Source: Podospora pseudocomata
Lineage: Eukaryota; Ascomycota; Sordariomycetes; Sordariales; Podosporaceae
NCBI RefSeq assembly: GCF_035222375.1
Contig: NC_085887.1
Coordinates: 2,455,501 to 2,519,500, forward strand
Direction: 5' to 3'
Length of the DNA stretch: 64,000 nucleotides
Shown: piece by piece, positions 23,445-34,762 of the stretch
Layout: every line of letters begins with the position of its first letter
Position numbering within the stretch: the stretch's first letter is position 1
The notes under the pieces: model-generated
Databases searched by the model: none
Told to the model about the DNA's origin: nothing
The model's input: the letters and a program-made list of their open reading frames with translations, nothing else
Translations under genes and position numbers: made by a program

Positions 23445-24868
23445 CTAGCGATATCTCAAAGGTGAACGCCCTTCCGATTGTTTGAATCGTGGTGATTGCA
23501 CGCACTGGCTCCTTGTCTCCTCGTCGTGGCCCCCATCATTATCACCATCCTCGTCGTCATCGTCCTCGTCGTCGAGCACATCGCTGTCATCGTCCTCTCC
23601 CTCGTCTTCGCCGTCGTCTTCGAGTGGAATCTCTTCTCGTTCAAGCACGTATCCTGGACACCGCTCCACAAGTCCCTTGTAGTACGACACAAGTATGTCT
23701 GGGTTGGGGACAATTTTCCAGTCCACCCTGTACAGGAACTCGAGCTCGAGCAGTTTCAGCTCGTTGACTTTTATTCCCCCGACTTTAGCGTAGGTCGAGT
23801 TGTTCCAGAAGGCGTCTGAGAGGCCCTTTGCTGCTACCGTGGCAGCCGTGATGAGGAACCGATGCACGGTCAGCGTGTTGATGGTGAATTCGGGGTAGCA
23901 GGCACATAGTCGGTCGATATAATAAACCATGGAGAGTAGAAGTGGTGGGCTGAGAGTAGCATGTCTCGCTAGGCGGTGAAGATAATCCAAAACTGAGATG
24001 CCAGGCGCCGTACTGGAACAAGTCAGCATGGAACTCGGACATTTGCAGCAGCAGCAACATACCGTGAGTGAAATCGTGTAAGATTGCCTGACTTCAGAGC
24101 AAGCACATCGTTGGTTTCAATAAGCTCTCCAAGCATATGCGCTATCAAAACAACCATATCTTCGGTGAGGCAAAATTCATATTTTCGTGGCAGTTCTTTC
24201 GATGGCAACTGTTCTGGCCTTGCGCGCTTGCTAGAGGGTGAGGGGTTTTGTCCCGCATCTTGTGATGGCGATGCGCCTCTGCTCCCTGGCCCCTGGGAGT
24301 TTCGCCGTTTTGAGGGTGAGGCGGCTACGGCCTCGGTATGCTGGTGCTGCTGCTTCGCAACGGCCGGCGGGACGGGCTTCTTGGTCGGGTCCGGTGTCAC
24401 CGCCGCTGCTGGTGCCGCTTGGGCAGCGTAGTGGTCGCCGGGAGCAGCCATGGCTCGTGACTGCGTGGTCGGCGGGGTTTGGTGTGGTTGGGCTCCTTCG
24501 GGTTTGGTATGAGATAATGGTTCCCCTGTAGCATAATTGATACGTTCCATAGGTGAATACTGGGTTGCAGCGTCGACGGCTACATAGTGTTTCGAGGGGG
24601 GGATCGCGGACGCTATTGTCGTCGAGGTGGTAGTGGTAGCGGTAGTGGTCGTGGTTGAGGTCGAGGGCCCAGCTATTGGGGCAGCAGCAGAAGCGACGGC
24701 GGATGACAATGGTGATTGCGATTGTCGGCGAGACTTGGCAACAGCCTGGACCCGGGGAGAAGACTGTCTGGGCGAGGAGGCGGGAACATAGTGGCTTCCA
24801 ATGTTGGGAAAGCTGCTTCTCGGGGAGGCATTGACAGAGGAGACGACCGGGGACGGTGTCAACATCAT
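23445..24868 (-). CDS. PHO80: Pho80/PREG-type cyclin of the phosphate-sensing CDK
   Basis: The exons are 24868-24063 and 24012-23445, giving 457 residues, close to Neurospora PREG and longer than yeast Pho80. The first 230 or so residues are Ser/Ala/Pro/Thr-rich and probably disordered. The cyclin box begins at LPRKYEFCLTEDMVVLIAHM, crosses the intron at Arg-Thr (HSR/TAPGISVLDYL), and continues with SMVYYIDRLCACYP, NTLTVHRFLITAATVAAKG and WNNSTYAKVGGI. This is the Pho80 sub-family pattern, typically paired with a Pho85-type kinase. The tail contains a long Asp/Glu run. The family represses the Pho4/NUC-1 transcription factor when phosphate is ample. An upstream coding exon cannot be excluded; two adjacent ATGs begin the frame used here. 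Other Pcl cyclins are a less likely alternative. Confidence 0.88.
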
Positions 24869-26425
24869 CCCAAGCTCTTTCCTCCTGCGAGCGCAGGTGT
24901 ATGCGCGGTCAATGCTGTGAATGGGAATTCCTGCGGCAGGCCGATCAATGGCACGGTGGGGCTCCGTTGAACAACGTTTTTCCCCACAATCTCATAGGGC
25001 GGCTGCTGCCGGGGACGAAGTAGGCCAAACAAAAAATGGCTCTCAATGGCAAAATCGGATCTGGTGGGAATTTTCCTCGAGATATCTATATATCGTCGTA
25101 GATATCTGTTTCCGTATCTGTATCTGTATCGGTATGTGTAGCTGGATCGCCAAGACTGCTGTTCGGATAATACGACAAAGAAATTTCCTGGGCGGCTCTA
25201 TGTTTAGGTAGGTGAAGATCGCAGCTGAGTGGGAACTATACGCGGTACATCCGATATCCGAACAGGTATTTCGCTGAAACCGAGTAGGAGGAACGTAAGG
25301 AAGTCGTGTGACGGGCGGAACAGCACCAGCATCTGATATTTATGACTGCCCCTTGCCTTGTGGATGGTTGTGCAGCAGTACCTAAGCAGGCGGGCTGGGT
25401 AGCTGAGCCAAAGAGATCGTCCACACGGATCACGTTTTCATGTGAGGGTGGTCGACTTGCCGGCAGATTCAAGGCAAGGTGAGAGGCCTGGGGCAGCCCA
25501 GGACTGGCTGCGGATGGAGACCCGGGGCCTAGAAACCGGGAAGATGGCTTGGCGTTCTGGAAAACAGAACTGACAGCAGAGTATTGCCTGGGCGGTGACA
25601 GCGAGATGTGTCAAGGCCCATGAGGAGACCGCCATGTGTTGCCCTGCTAGTGCTCTACAGATCTCACCGTGACACATGCACAGCCAGGACACTTCTATCA
25701 GAGGCGGGCAGTGCCTCATGTTCAAATCAGAGTGAGGCCGACGACTGGGAGGGCCGGAACCCAGTTGCTTGGTTGCCCTGGTTTTGGTGGAATATCTCTG
25801 CCCACTGGTTGGAAGCTTCTCTCTCGTTCGCCTATTCCCGTTGGTCTCGGCGGTTCAGTAGACTACCTTATAGCTGATCTTGAAGCCGTGAAAGTGACAG
25901 ATGGTGATATCTTGGAACAGAATGGGATTTCGATGCAATGGGATCTCTTTGCCTTATCTTATCACAGCCCCCCCATGCCATCGGCAGCCGCGAGCCAGGG
26001 AGCCAGGCCACCCCAGTCCAGACCACCTGCCGGGGCCGGGCCGGAGTGGGGTTCCTAGCTTGCTCCAATCTGCATTCAATCATCGATTGGTTACGCCTTC
26101 CAGCTGTCGAACTTCCATCGCAGCAGTTGCATTCGATGAATGATTTAACCATATCCCAAAGCACCCAGACGCACCACACGGTCCCCCTCACTCTCAACAT
26201 CTCAGCCCATCGATTACTTTTGTTCATTATTGCCCACAGACTCGTCGCCTGGCCATTTGCTCCCCATCATTCCAATCTTTACATCTTCAATCCGCCCGCG
26301 ATACAACTAATACCGTACAACTACATACTCCGACGCAAAGAACGACCACATACCTTTCCACGAATCAGTCTCTATTGGCTGGCCACCCTTTGATCAGCAG
26401 CTATCAGCAGAAACCCGAGCTCGCT
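24869..26425. other. Divergent promoter region, cyclin / GID5
   Basis: About 1.56 kb lie between divergent genes. No coding sequence was supported. It presumably holds both promoters and long leaders. Confidence 0.55.
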
Positions 26426-29400
26426 ATGACGATGGCCCAGGCCTCGAGCCCTCCAGTGCTCACACCGCACAAGATAACTAGAAGCTATTCAGAACAGGTT
26501 GCCGAGCTTCGAGCAATCAAGGACAAGTGTATTGGTCATCTGCAAAACAAAGAAGAATGGGTCGAGAAGGGTATACTGGGGTCTATCCTCCAGGCGCTAC
26601 AAGGTAGCGCTCCGTCACACGTGCTGACAGAGGAGGACTCTGTTCGTCTGCTGTGTCTGGAGCTGCTTGCAAGTATCTCAGGGGGCAAGTATCTCTTCTC
26701 CCAAGCGGCTGCTCCCGGTGCTAACGTTCGTCAGGGGGGCCACAATTCCTTAACCCCCTTCATGCGGTCGACGTTGTCACAACAGTTCTATCTTATATTT
26801 CTCTCGCCCACCAAAACTCGCCCCGGGTCGTTCTGACAGCCCTCCGCATCATTCGCAACATGACCGAGGCCACGAGTGTTGCTCTACCAGGTCACGATGA
26901 TCTCAACAGATTGGCCGATGCTCTATTCAGACCGGAACATCTCGAGTCATTTCATGCTATTCTTACACAACCTTCTGCCGATTCGGTCATACAAGAGCAA
27001 AAGCGCTTGGTCTTGAGTTCGATTGCCCGGTTATGCAATAAAGAGGAACATCAAAACGTTTTGGCCGACAGTGGTGTTCTGGATGTGCTCGCGACGATAC
27101 TGGCCAGTTTCATTGTGGCCCGAGGCGAGGTCATACCTGGAGCGGAAATGGTTGCGGAAACAGATGGCCTAGCTGATATGATTCCAGCCCCGGCTCCCCG
27201 AGGGGCAAGTCTCGCCTTGACGTTGGAAGCAATATCGGCCATCATTTGCAACTCTAAGTTACGTTGCTGCATGTTTGTGCTTTCTCCGGCAATCCTAGCC
27301 GTTCTCCCTTTGATCGACTTTACCCCTGCGTCAGCAGAACCAAGGGCTCCTGGTGCTGGCGGTGCCGCGGGCAAAAGCCACGGGGCCATGGACTATCTCC
27401 TGCCCCTAATGCCCGGTTCCCAGTCTAGGAGCAGTTCCCAGGTTGCCCAGCTTCCTCCCTCCAGCTTGTCGCGGAATGCTTCGTCAGACAGGCGCTCTCA
27501 GACATACAAATTTACTGGCCTCGATCCCGCCAGTGAGGACTCGGATGCTGACAACCTGGAAAGTCCTGTGGTGCCCTGGCTTCTCAATCTTGTGCGGAAG
27601 ACAAGTGGGCTCGAGAGGGTGGCAGCGGCTTCTGTTCTGACGTCTCTGTTCAAAGCCAACCTCACCCGCCTGGACCGAGAACAGGAACTGGCTTACCTCC
27701 TTGTGCCTATACTCTGCAATCTGATAAGGGATCATATGAAGGAAATTCCTCCGTCGATTTACACGACCACATTTATTGACAGTGATACGGAAAAGGACTG
27801 GGCCATTCTGGAGAAAACGCCGGAAGTGTTGGCGCGCTTGGTTGGGGGGAGCGAGATCTTGCAGAAGTCTGCTCATGAGTGTGGCGTAATCAAGACAACG
27901 GCCAAGCTTCTCAAGGATGCATATGAGCTATTGGCTTCGCCGTTGATCCCGAGCCCGTGGACAGCATTTCCCCGTCAGAGTATGGTTTCGGAAGGGAGCC
28001 CTCCATCGTGCCAACTCGGACCGCCGGGGCCGGTCCCATTGTACATCCATAGGATCAGGATGAGGTACAGTGCACTGACGCTCGTGGCGGGGATGTGTTC
28101 ATCGCGAGAGGATTACCGCAAGGAGCTTGCTTCCCAGGAGCTGGTTCCTTTTATTGTCGAGTCGCTTGCGGTACGACCCGGGAAGCCCCAAAATCGAAAG
28201 GGGAAGTCGGCTTCCAAGAAGGAAGGGAAAGATGGGGCTGAGAGGTTGGCTTATGGACAGAACCCCACCAGCGTGATTCTGGCGGCCTGTCATGCGTTGC
28301 GGTGTCTCGGGCGATCAGTCAGTATTCTAAGGACGACCTTTTTAGATCATGATGTCTGGCAGCCTGTTTACAAGCTCATGAAACACCCCGATTTGGAGGT
28401 GCAAATTGCAGCTTGCAGTGTTGTCATCAACCTCTTGGCAAGCTCCAGTCCCATGGTTGAGGTAAGTTTTGTCCCGAATTTTGAGTGGTTGATCACATGT
28501 ACTAACACTCATCTTACTAGCCTCTTCTCCAAGCGGGTATCTCCAAGATCCTCTGCGAACAAGCACACTCTCACGAGCCAGGGCTGCGTCTCAACGCGGT
28601 CTGGGCACTCAAGCACTTGATCCTCGAAGTCGACAATAGCCGCAAGAAGCAACTCCTGGAGGAGTTGGAACCCGGGTGGCTCATCCAGCTGATCAGCGAT
28701 GACACATCCGAAGAGGGCGCGCCGTACACGCGGCCGCGACGCTCCATGGATGCTGACGAAGACGAGGATATGGACGCGGAAACGACAGAGGAAGAGGAGC
28801 CTCACTTGTGGACATGGCGGGGCATGGATGGAAACCCTCGCAGGATAAACTCGCCGCGGATGCAAAAAGCGAAAGAAAAACTCGAGATGCTGCGGAAAGC
28901 GGACCTGAACCCGGCACGGAAAGCAAGGAACGACATGATTGCGATTCAGGAGCAGGCGCTGGGTTTTATTCAAAATTTCATCATGAACCCGAACACACCG
29001 CAAGACCAGACGGAGCTGGTGGATTACTTGTTTTCGGAGCTGGGGGAGAACAGGTTGTTTGGAATTCTGGCGAACAAGCTCAAGGTGCGGGTGGTGGGGG
29101 CGTTTGGCCGGAAGTATTCCAAGGGGAGGGACACGCTGGCGCTGTACCCACAGGCGAAGATCATTATGGCTATCACGTTTATCTTGGTGCACATTGCGGC
29201 AAGTATCCCCAGGCATCGACAGTTGGTGATTGCGCAGACCGAGTTGTTGAAGCTGCTGGGGGGCAACCTCGACAACGAATCGGTGGATGTGAGGAGAGGT
29301 CTTTGTCACTTGTTTGAGAACCTGAGCGTCCTGGAGGATGATGAGGACAGGCAGCCTTGCGCGCAGAGGGCGTCGGAGCTGGCTAAGCTTGGGGTCTTGT

Positions 29401-29498
29401 CGAAGCTGGAGGGTTTGGAGACTAATGATGCGGATCTATATGTGAGAGAGAGGGCGAAGGCGGCGGTGGCTCAGTTCAAGACTCCAGCAATGGCTTAG
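26426..29498 (+). CDS. GID5: GID ubiquitin ligase armadillo subunit Gid5/Vid28 (ARMC8 type)
   Basis: The exons are 26426-26684, 26735-28461 and 28521-29498, giving 987 residues. Intron 1 is a GC-AG intron (donor GCAAGT, branch GCTAAC, acceptor CAG); no GT donor gives the right phase. Armadillo-type helical repeats are seen from YSEQVAELRAIKDKCIGHLQ onward, then HAVDVVTTVLSYIS and VVLTALRIIRNMTEA, and C-terminally LRLNAVWALKHLILE and VRRGLCHLFENLSVLEDDED. The last part also holds an acidic insert. Vid28/Gid5 is the scaffold that holds substrate receptors for gluconeogenic enzymes in the yeast GID/CTLH ligase. The protein is cytosolic or nuclear. Length compares with yeast Vid28 (921). A second ATG two codons downstream is also possible. 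Confidence 0.86.
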
Positions 29499-30494
29499 GG
29501 AAAAGCGTGGAAGTTGAAAGAGCAGAGGCTAGTGAGAGACTGGACTGAGCTGGCGCATCAGAGTTTGGACCTCACGACAGAGGGGTTGAAGTTGTTGGGA
29601 GATTGGTTGTATGGAATGCGATGAAACTGGAGGAAGATGGAAAGCGTGGGTTTTTTTTGTTATTTTGTTTTTTTGGAGTTTTTTGGTTTGCTTGAAGTAT
29701 GAAGTATATATATGATATGCCAAAGGGTGGTTTGGTCATGGGGAGGAGACGGGGAGAACCTTGCACACATGGAGAGGCTTGAGTAGTTTACTTGACGTGA
29801 AGGGATCATGATTACATGCCAGTAGCGAAACAATACAGCTTTTGTATGACTTATGTGCTGTGATTTGTTTATGAACATGAAGAGTCTAGATTTGCAAGTT
29901 GAGTTGCATGTGCTGAAAATATCGCCAAGAGCACGTGGGTGATCCCAGTGGTCGATTGGTCAATGGCTGGAGCTGGAGGACTTGACAGGGAAGCTATAGT
30001 GGTTGAAGAGTACTTTGAGGTTGATTGTTGATAGACATGTCACAGCATCGAATTCTCACAGCAAATATTTTTCAACACTTTACATAGAGGTTTGAAGTCA
30101 TGCATGACTTGTGTTGCTTTGAACAGCGCTGAAAACCAGTTGATGACCTCTGAATTCCAGACCAAAATCAAACTTTTGGTAGCCTCTAACGCCCGCACCA
30201 GGGGCAACGGGTACTGTGGGGAAATATTTCTGTGCCATCGGGGCGGGGCCTGGTTGGTTTATGACGAGACACCACTCTGCACTCTCCAAAACCGCCATCA
30301 TCGCAAGCTTTCTCTTTCCAACTGTATTTTTGTTTCATCATTTTCACCGGCCTTTTGTCTCTGTGGCACCAGCAGGTCTCTCCCTCTACTGTTAACACGA
30401 GACTCCACTACATCATCTTCATTGCTCCCTCAAATCAAACACGCACCCATTAAATAACACCGACGCCTCCAACGGGAGAAGGCAACAGTTCACG
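29499..30494. other. Intergenic region GID5 3' side / VTC4 promoter
   Basis: About 1 kb with no gene seen. It contains a run of T on the GID5 3' side (near 29650) and the CACGTGGG element listed separately. Confidence 0.6.
29932..29939 (+). promoter_or_regulatory. CACGTGGG, Pho4/NUC-1-type site upstream of VTC4
   Basis: The 8-mer lies about 560 bp upstream of the VTC4 start codon. Pho4-family bHLH factors prefer CACGTGGG or CACGTGGT, and yeast VTC genes are Pho4 targets. Function here is inferred from sequence and context only. Confidence 0.45.
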
Positions 30495-32995
30495 ATGCGC
30501 TTCGGCAAAACCCTCCGCCAGTCGGTCTACCCGCCCTGGAAAGACCAATACATTGACTACGCCAAGCTGAAATCCATCCTCCGCGAGGACAAGCCCGACG
30601 ACGAGGACGAGCCCTGGACCGAAGAAGACGAGAACCGCTTCTGCGACGAGATCTTCAACACCCAGCTCGAAAAAGTGGCCAAGTTTCAAGAGGCCAAGAT
30701 TGAGGAGCTGCGCAACAGGACGGATGAGGCGGCGGAGAAGCTGAAGCATTTGAATGAGCAGCAACAGTCCGAGGAGGGTGGCGAGGGTGATGCTGCCCAG
30801 GAAGAGGGGGAGGAGGGAAAACATGAAGAGGTGGCGGTGGATAAACAGAAACTCAAAGAGATGGAGGCAGAGCTGGATAGGATCACAAACGAGGTCAAGG
30901 AGCTGCAAAAGTATAGCAATCTGAACTATACTGGCTTCTTGAAGATTGTCAAGAAGCATGATCGCAAGAGGGGGGATCGGTACAAGATTCGGCCGATGAT
31001 GCAGGTCAACTTGTCGAACCGGCCGTTCAACTCGGAGCAGGCTTACTCGCCGTTGTTGAACAAGCTGTCGTATATGTATTTTGCGATTAGGCGGTTTGAG
31101 GCGCCGGATGCGGGGGATGTGCTGCCTATTGATCCGGACAGCCAGCCTGAGACGCACAATGGGGAGAAGTACACGGCGCACAAGTTTTGGGTGCACCCGG
31201 ATAACTTGTTGGAGGTCAAGACGTACATCTTGAGGAGGCTGCCGGCGCTGGTGTATAGTGAGCAGTCGGCCAAGGAGGTGGATGGGCAGCAAGACCCGAC
31301 GATTACGTCGTTGTATTTTGATAATGCCAAGTTCCAGCTGTATTCGAAGAAGGTGGAGAGGGAGGCGGAGGCGAGTTCGTTGAGGTTGAGGTGGTATGGG
31401 CAGTTGAGCGCGAGGCCGGAGATCTTGCTGGAGCAGAAGCTGTTGCATGAGAATGGGACGAGCGAGGAGAGGAAGTTTGCGATCAAGGAGAAGTACGTCA
31501 AGGCGTTTCTGGATGGGGAGTACAAGATGGAAAAGTCGGTTCAGAAGATGGAGAGGAAGGGGCAGAAGGCGGAGGATGTGGAGGAGTTTAAGGGGACGGC
31601 GGACGCGATTCAGGAGTTTGTGAGGGATAACAAGTTGGAGCCGTTGGTGAGGGCGAATTATGTGAGGACTGCGTTTCAGAATCCGGGGGATGATCGGGTG
31701 CGGATTTCTATTGATACGGACATTGCCTTCATCCGGGAGGACACGCTTGATCGTGACCGGCCCTGCCGCGATCCCAAGGACTGGCATCGGGCGGATATCG
31801 ACAACAGCAACATGACCCACCCGTTCAAGAACATCAACCAAAGCGAGGTCTCCCGCTTCCCTTACGCGGTGTTGGAGATCAAGCTCAAGGAGGACGTCAA
31901 CAACAAGCGCGGCCGTCCAGTCTGGATCCAAGACCTCATGGGCTCCCATCTTGTCCACCCCTGCCCCAGATTCTCCAAATTTGTCCAGGGCGTCGCCTCT
32001 CTCTTTGAGGACTACGTCAACCGCCTCCCCTTCTGGCTATCGGACCTCAACACCGACATCCGCAAGGACCCCCAGCGGGCCTTTCAAGAAGAGGAAGAGC
32101 GTCGCGCCCGCAGAGCGGAAAACGAGCAAGTGGTCGGGTCATTCCTGGGGACCAAACTGTCGTCGTATAAACCCTCCCGCTCGTCCCCAGCAGCAAAATC
32201 CTACCTCGCCGACCGGATGGCGACAGACGCTGCTGCTGCCGCCGCCTCCCCAAAGTCAGGCGTTACAACCTCCAATCAACAACAGGCCGTGTCCACCCCC
32301 GCCGGCGACGAAGCCGGCGAGTCCTCCCAGTCCCAACCCCTCATCCCCCGCGAGAACCGCGAGAACCGCGAGATCAACTACGGCACCCTCTCCTCCGTCC
32401 TCCCCGGCTTTTCCCTGTCCAAGTACAGCAGAGCCAAACGCGCCCACGAAGCGGGCATCACCTCCCTGCCCCCTGGAGTGACGGAACCAAAGGAGTGGAT
32501 CAAGAACTCTGGCCCGTTGCAAATCGAACCAAAAGTCTGGCTGGCAAACGAGCGGACGTTTTTGAAGTGGCAGCACATCTGTGTATTGCTGGGGGGGTTG
32601 GCGATCAGTTTGTACACTGCCTCTGCAAGCTCGAAGGGAGGGAACTTGCTGGGGGAGGTGATGGGGATGGTTTTCTTGGGTGTGGCGGCGTTTACGGGGG
32701 GTTGGAGTTGGTGGGTGTTGAGGAGGAGGAGGGAGATGATTGTGGGGAGGAGCGGGAAGGATTTTGATTTTGTGCTGGGGCCGATGGTGGTGGCGGGGGC
32801 GCTTGGGGTGGCGCTGGTGGTGAATTTTGGGATTGCGGTGAGTACACTAACTACGCTTTTGATTGAAACCGGAGAGGGGAAGGTTGTGTGCTAACTTGTG
32901 TGATGTAGTATCAACAGGCTTTTGAGAAGCATTGGGGGGGTGATGGGGGGCATCATGGGAATCGGAGTGGGGTTGATATGGGGGATTTGAGGTGA
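30495..32995 (+). CDS. VTC4: Vacuolar transporter chaperone Vtc4, polyphosphate polymerase
   Basis: The exons are 30495-32837 and 32909-32995, giving 809 residues. Domain order is SPX, VTC, then a DUF202/VTC1 membrane domain. The SPX domain opens MRFGKTLRQSVYPPWKDQYI, with the inositol-pyrophosphate-binding helix NYTGFLKIVKKHDRK near residue 150. The catalytic tunnel domain shows SSLRLRWYGQ, ILLEQKLL, FAIKEKYVKAFLDG and PYAVLEIKLK, which carry the basic and acidic residues of the active site. Three membrane helices follow near residues 695-781 (HICVLLGGLAISLYTA, VMGMVFLGVAAFTGGW, MVVAGALGVALVVNFG). The enzyme makes polyphosphate from ATP and moves it into the vacuole. The 3' intron (GTGAGT..GTAG) adds a short His/Gly-rich tail. 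The intact active-site signatures favour Vtc4 over the accessory Vtc2/3. Confidence 0.94.
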
Positions 32996-33481
32996 GTAGA
33001 AGAGGACCGGTATGAGTGATAGCAGGAGTCATAGTAAGAGTTTTAAAGGGAGTGAGATGGGTTATGAGAGGATAGTGTTGTTGTGTTTTGGATAGGTGAT
33101 GTTGGATGTCTGTGCGGTTCTGTTTACTTTTTTGAATCAGGGGTTCAGGGGAGAGTTTTTTTTTTTTTTGCAAATCATAGCATTGACAAGCGGTATTGTA
33201 TATTGGCATGAGAGGCAGGGCCACAGCTTGGATTGTATAACAGAGAAGGGCCTCAATATCAGTTTCAACCATGTGCTTCGTGAAAGGGCGTTTCTTGTGA
33301 TTTCTCTTGTTCCGCCCCTTTCTATATGCTACATCATTTATCGTTACAAAGAAACATTCCCGTATCAAACACGACCGTTCCATATGTTTTTACACTTTCA
33401 ATACCCTCCCCCATTCACGCCATTTTCAACCCAGGGGTATCTTGTTTTGATATCTATGTACCTTACCTACACATGATGGTT
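32996..33481. other. Convergent 3' intergenic region (VTC4 / uL24m)
   Basis: The two 3' UTRs and a 14-nt T run at 33156-33169. No gene was seen. Confidence 0.6.
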
Positions 33482-34734
33482 CTACACCTTTGGTTGGTCC
33501 ACCGGCGCGGCCCCCTCACCGCCCTCTATCGATAAACTCTCCACCGCCTTCCTCAACTCCTCGTCCTGCTTCTTCCTCTGCTCCAACTGCGCGCTCACCA
33601 ACCCACCGCTCTTCCTCAGCGCCTGATTCTTGGCAATAACCCTGCCAATCTTCTCCAACATCTCATCCGTCAGCACCGGCTGGCCCCTCTCCCGTCTCAG
33701 CTCCCTCAGCTTCCTGTTGTACTCCTGCACCGGCTGCAGCATCGTGTCGACGCTCTTCCTCCTGGCCTTCTTCTCGTCCTCCTGGGCCTGAATCTTGGCG
33801 ATGTACTCCTCCGTGTGCCTCGTGCGGAACTTGCTGTAGCGGTTGCGGAGCTCGTCAATGACCACCTCTGGCATTGGGGGACGCAGGAGGGTGGGGATGT
33901 AGGTGCGTTCCTCGACGTCGATGCGGAGGGTGTCGATTGGGTGGTCGATGTGCTTGACGGGGGGAATGGCAGGCCAAGGGATGGTGACGTTGAGGCCGGG
34001 GACGAGGCGGGAGAAGAGGGTGCGGCGGGTGGGACGGTCGTAGGAGATGTTGACGGGTTTGAGCTCGCGGACGATGACATCGCGGACGTGGCCGGAGTCG
34101 GGGTGGGGGAGGGGGTAGACGAGGCGGACGGCCGAGATGGGGACGGCCATGGCGATTGGTTCTACTGGGGAGGAGCCGGGTTCGCGGAGGTATTCGGGGA
34201 TTTTGACGTTGGTCTTGGGAAAGGAGGGTTAGTCATATGCTGGGGAGGGGGGGGGGGGTTATGGTGGAGGAAGCTCACCTTGAGCTCGTCCTCCATCTCG
34301 AGGACCATGGTGTTGGTTCGGATGGTCTTGATGGGGACGATCTTGCCCTTGTAGGGGCCCTCGAGGATGACTACACGGTCTCCGGGGGCAAGGCAGAGGT
34401 TCTTGGAGCCGCCGGCCCAGGCGCAGCGGGCTTCCTTTTGGGCGGGGGTGAGCTGGGAGTGGAGGAGAGCTCTGTCGACCGAGATGGCGCCGTATGGGTT
34501 GCCGAATTCGTTGAGCTTGCCAGTGTCACGGTTGGGGGCGATGAGGCCCAACTTGAGGTCCTCGTTGCGGCGGATGATGGCCTGTCGCATGTCCTCGCCG
34601 ACTTCTTCTCTGTGCCTCTTGATCTCCCTCATCCGCTCCTTCTTCTCTTGCTGGTACCGGCGCTGGGTCTTGCGCTTGATTCGTTTTGTCACCTGGCGCT
34701 CGGCCATGGCAACCCGGCGGAGGATCTTGTCCAT
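33482..34734 (-). CDS. MRPL40: Mitochondrial large ribosomal subunit protein uL24m (MRPL40)
   Basis: The exons are 34734-34279 and 34213-33482, giving 395 residues. The KOW motif lies in LAPGDRVVILEGPYKGKIVP (about residues 110-130) and continues IKTIRTNTMVLEMEDELK into the splice site. This matches uL24 RNA-binding proteins. The basic N terminus (MDKILRRVAMAERQVTKRIK) suits a mitochondrial targeting region. The C-terminal 240 residues are the long fungal extension, with a helical Arg/Glu-rich end. The 65-bp intron has GTGAGC, GACTAACC and CCCAAG signals. A perfect 16-bp palindrome lies 13 bp upstream of the start codon. The assignment is by domain and length; an N-terminal exon further upstream is not needed. 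Confidence 0.87.
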
Positions 34735-34746
34735 CTCGGGCCGCAG

Positions 34747-34762
34747 ACGGTCAATTGACCGT
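34747..34762. repeat. Perfect 16-bp palindrome before the MRPL40 start codon
   Basis: ACGGTCAATTGACCGT is its own reverse complement. It sits in the probable 5' leader or promoter of MRPL40. A dimeric factor site is possible but not shown. Confidence 0.7.

Noticed and set aside
30450-31958. A 502-codon open frame on the minus strand opposite VTC4
   Set aside because: Low-complexity Leu/Arg/His-rich shadow of the VTC4 coding strand.
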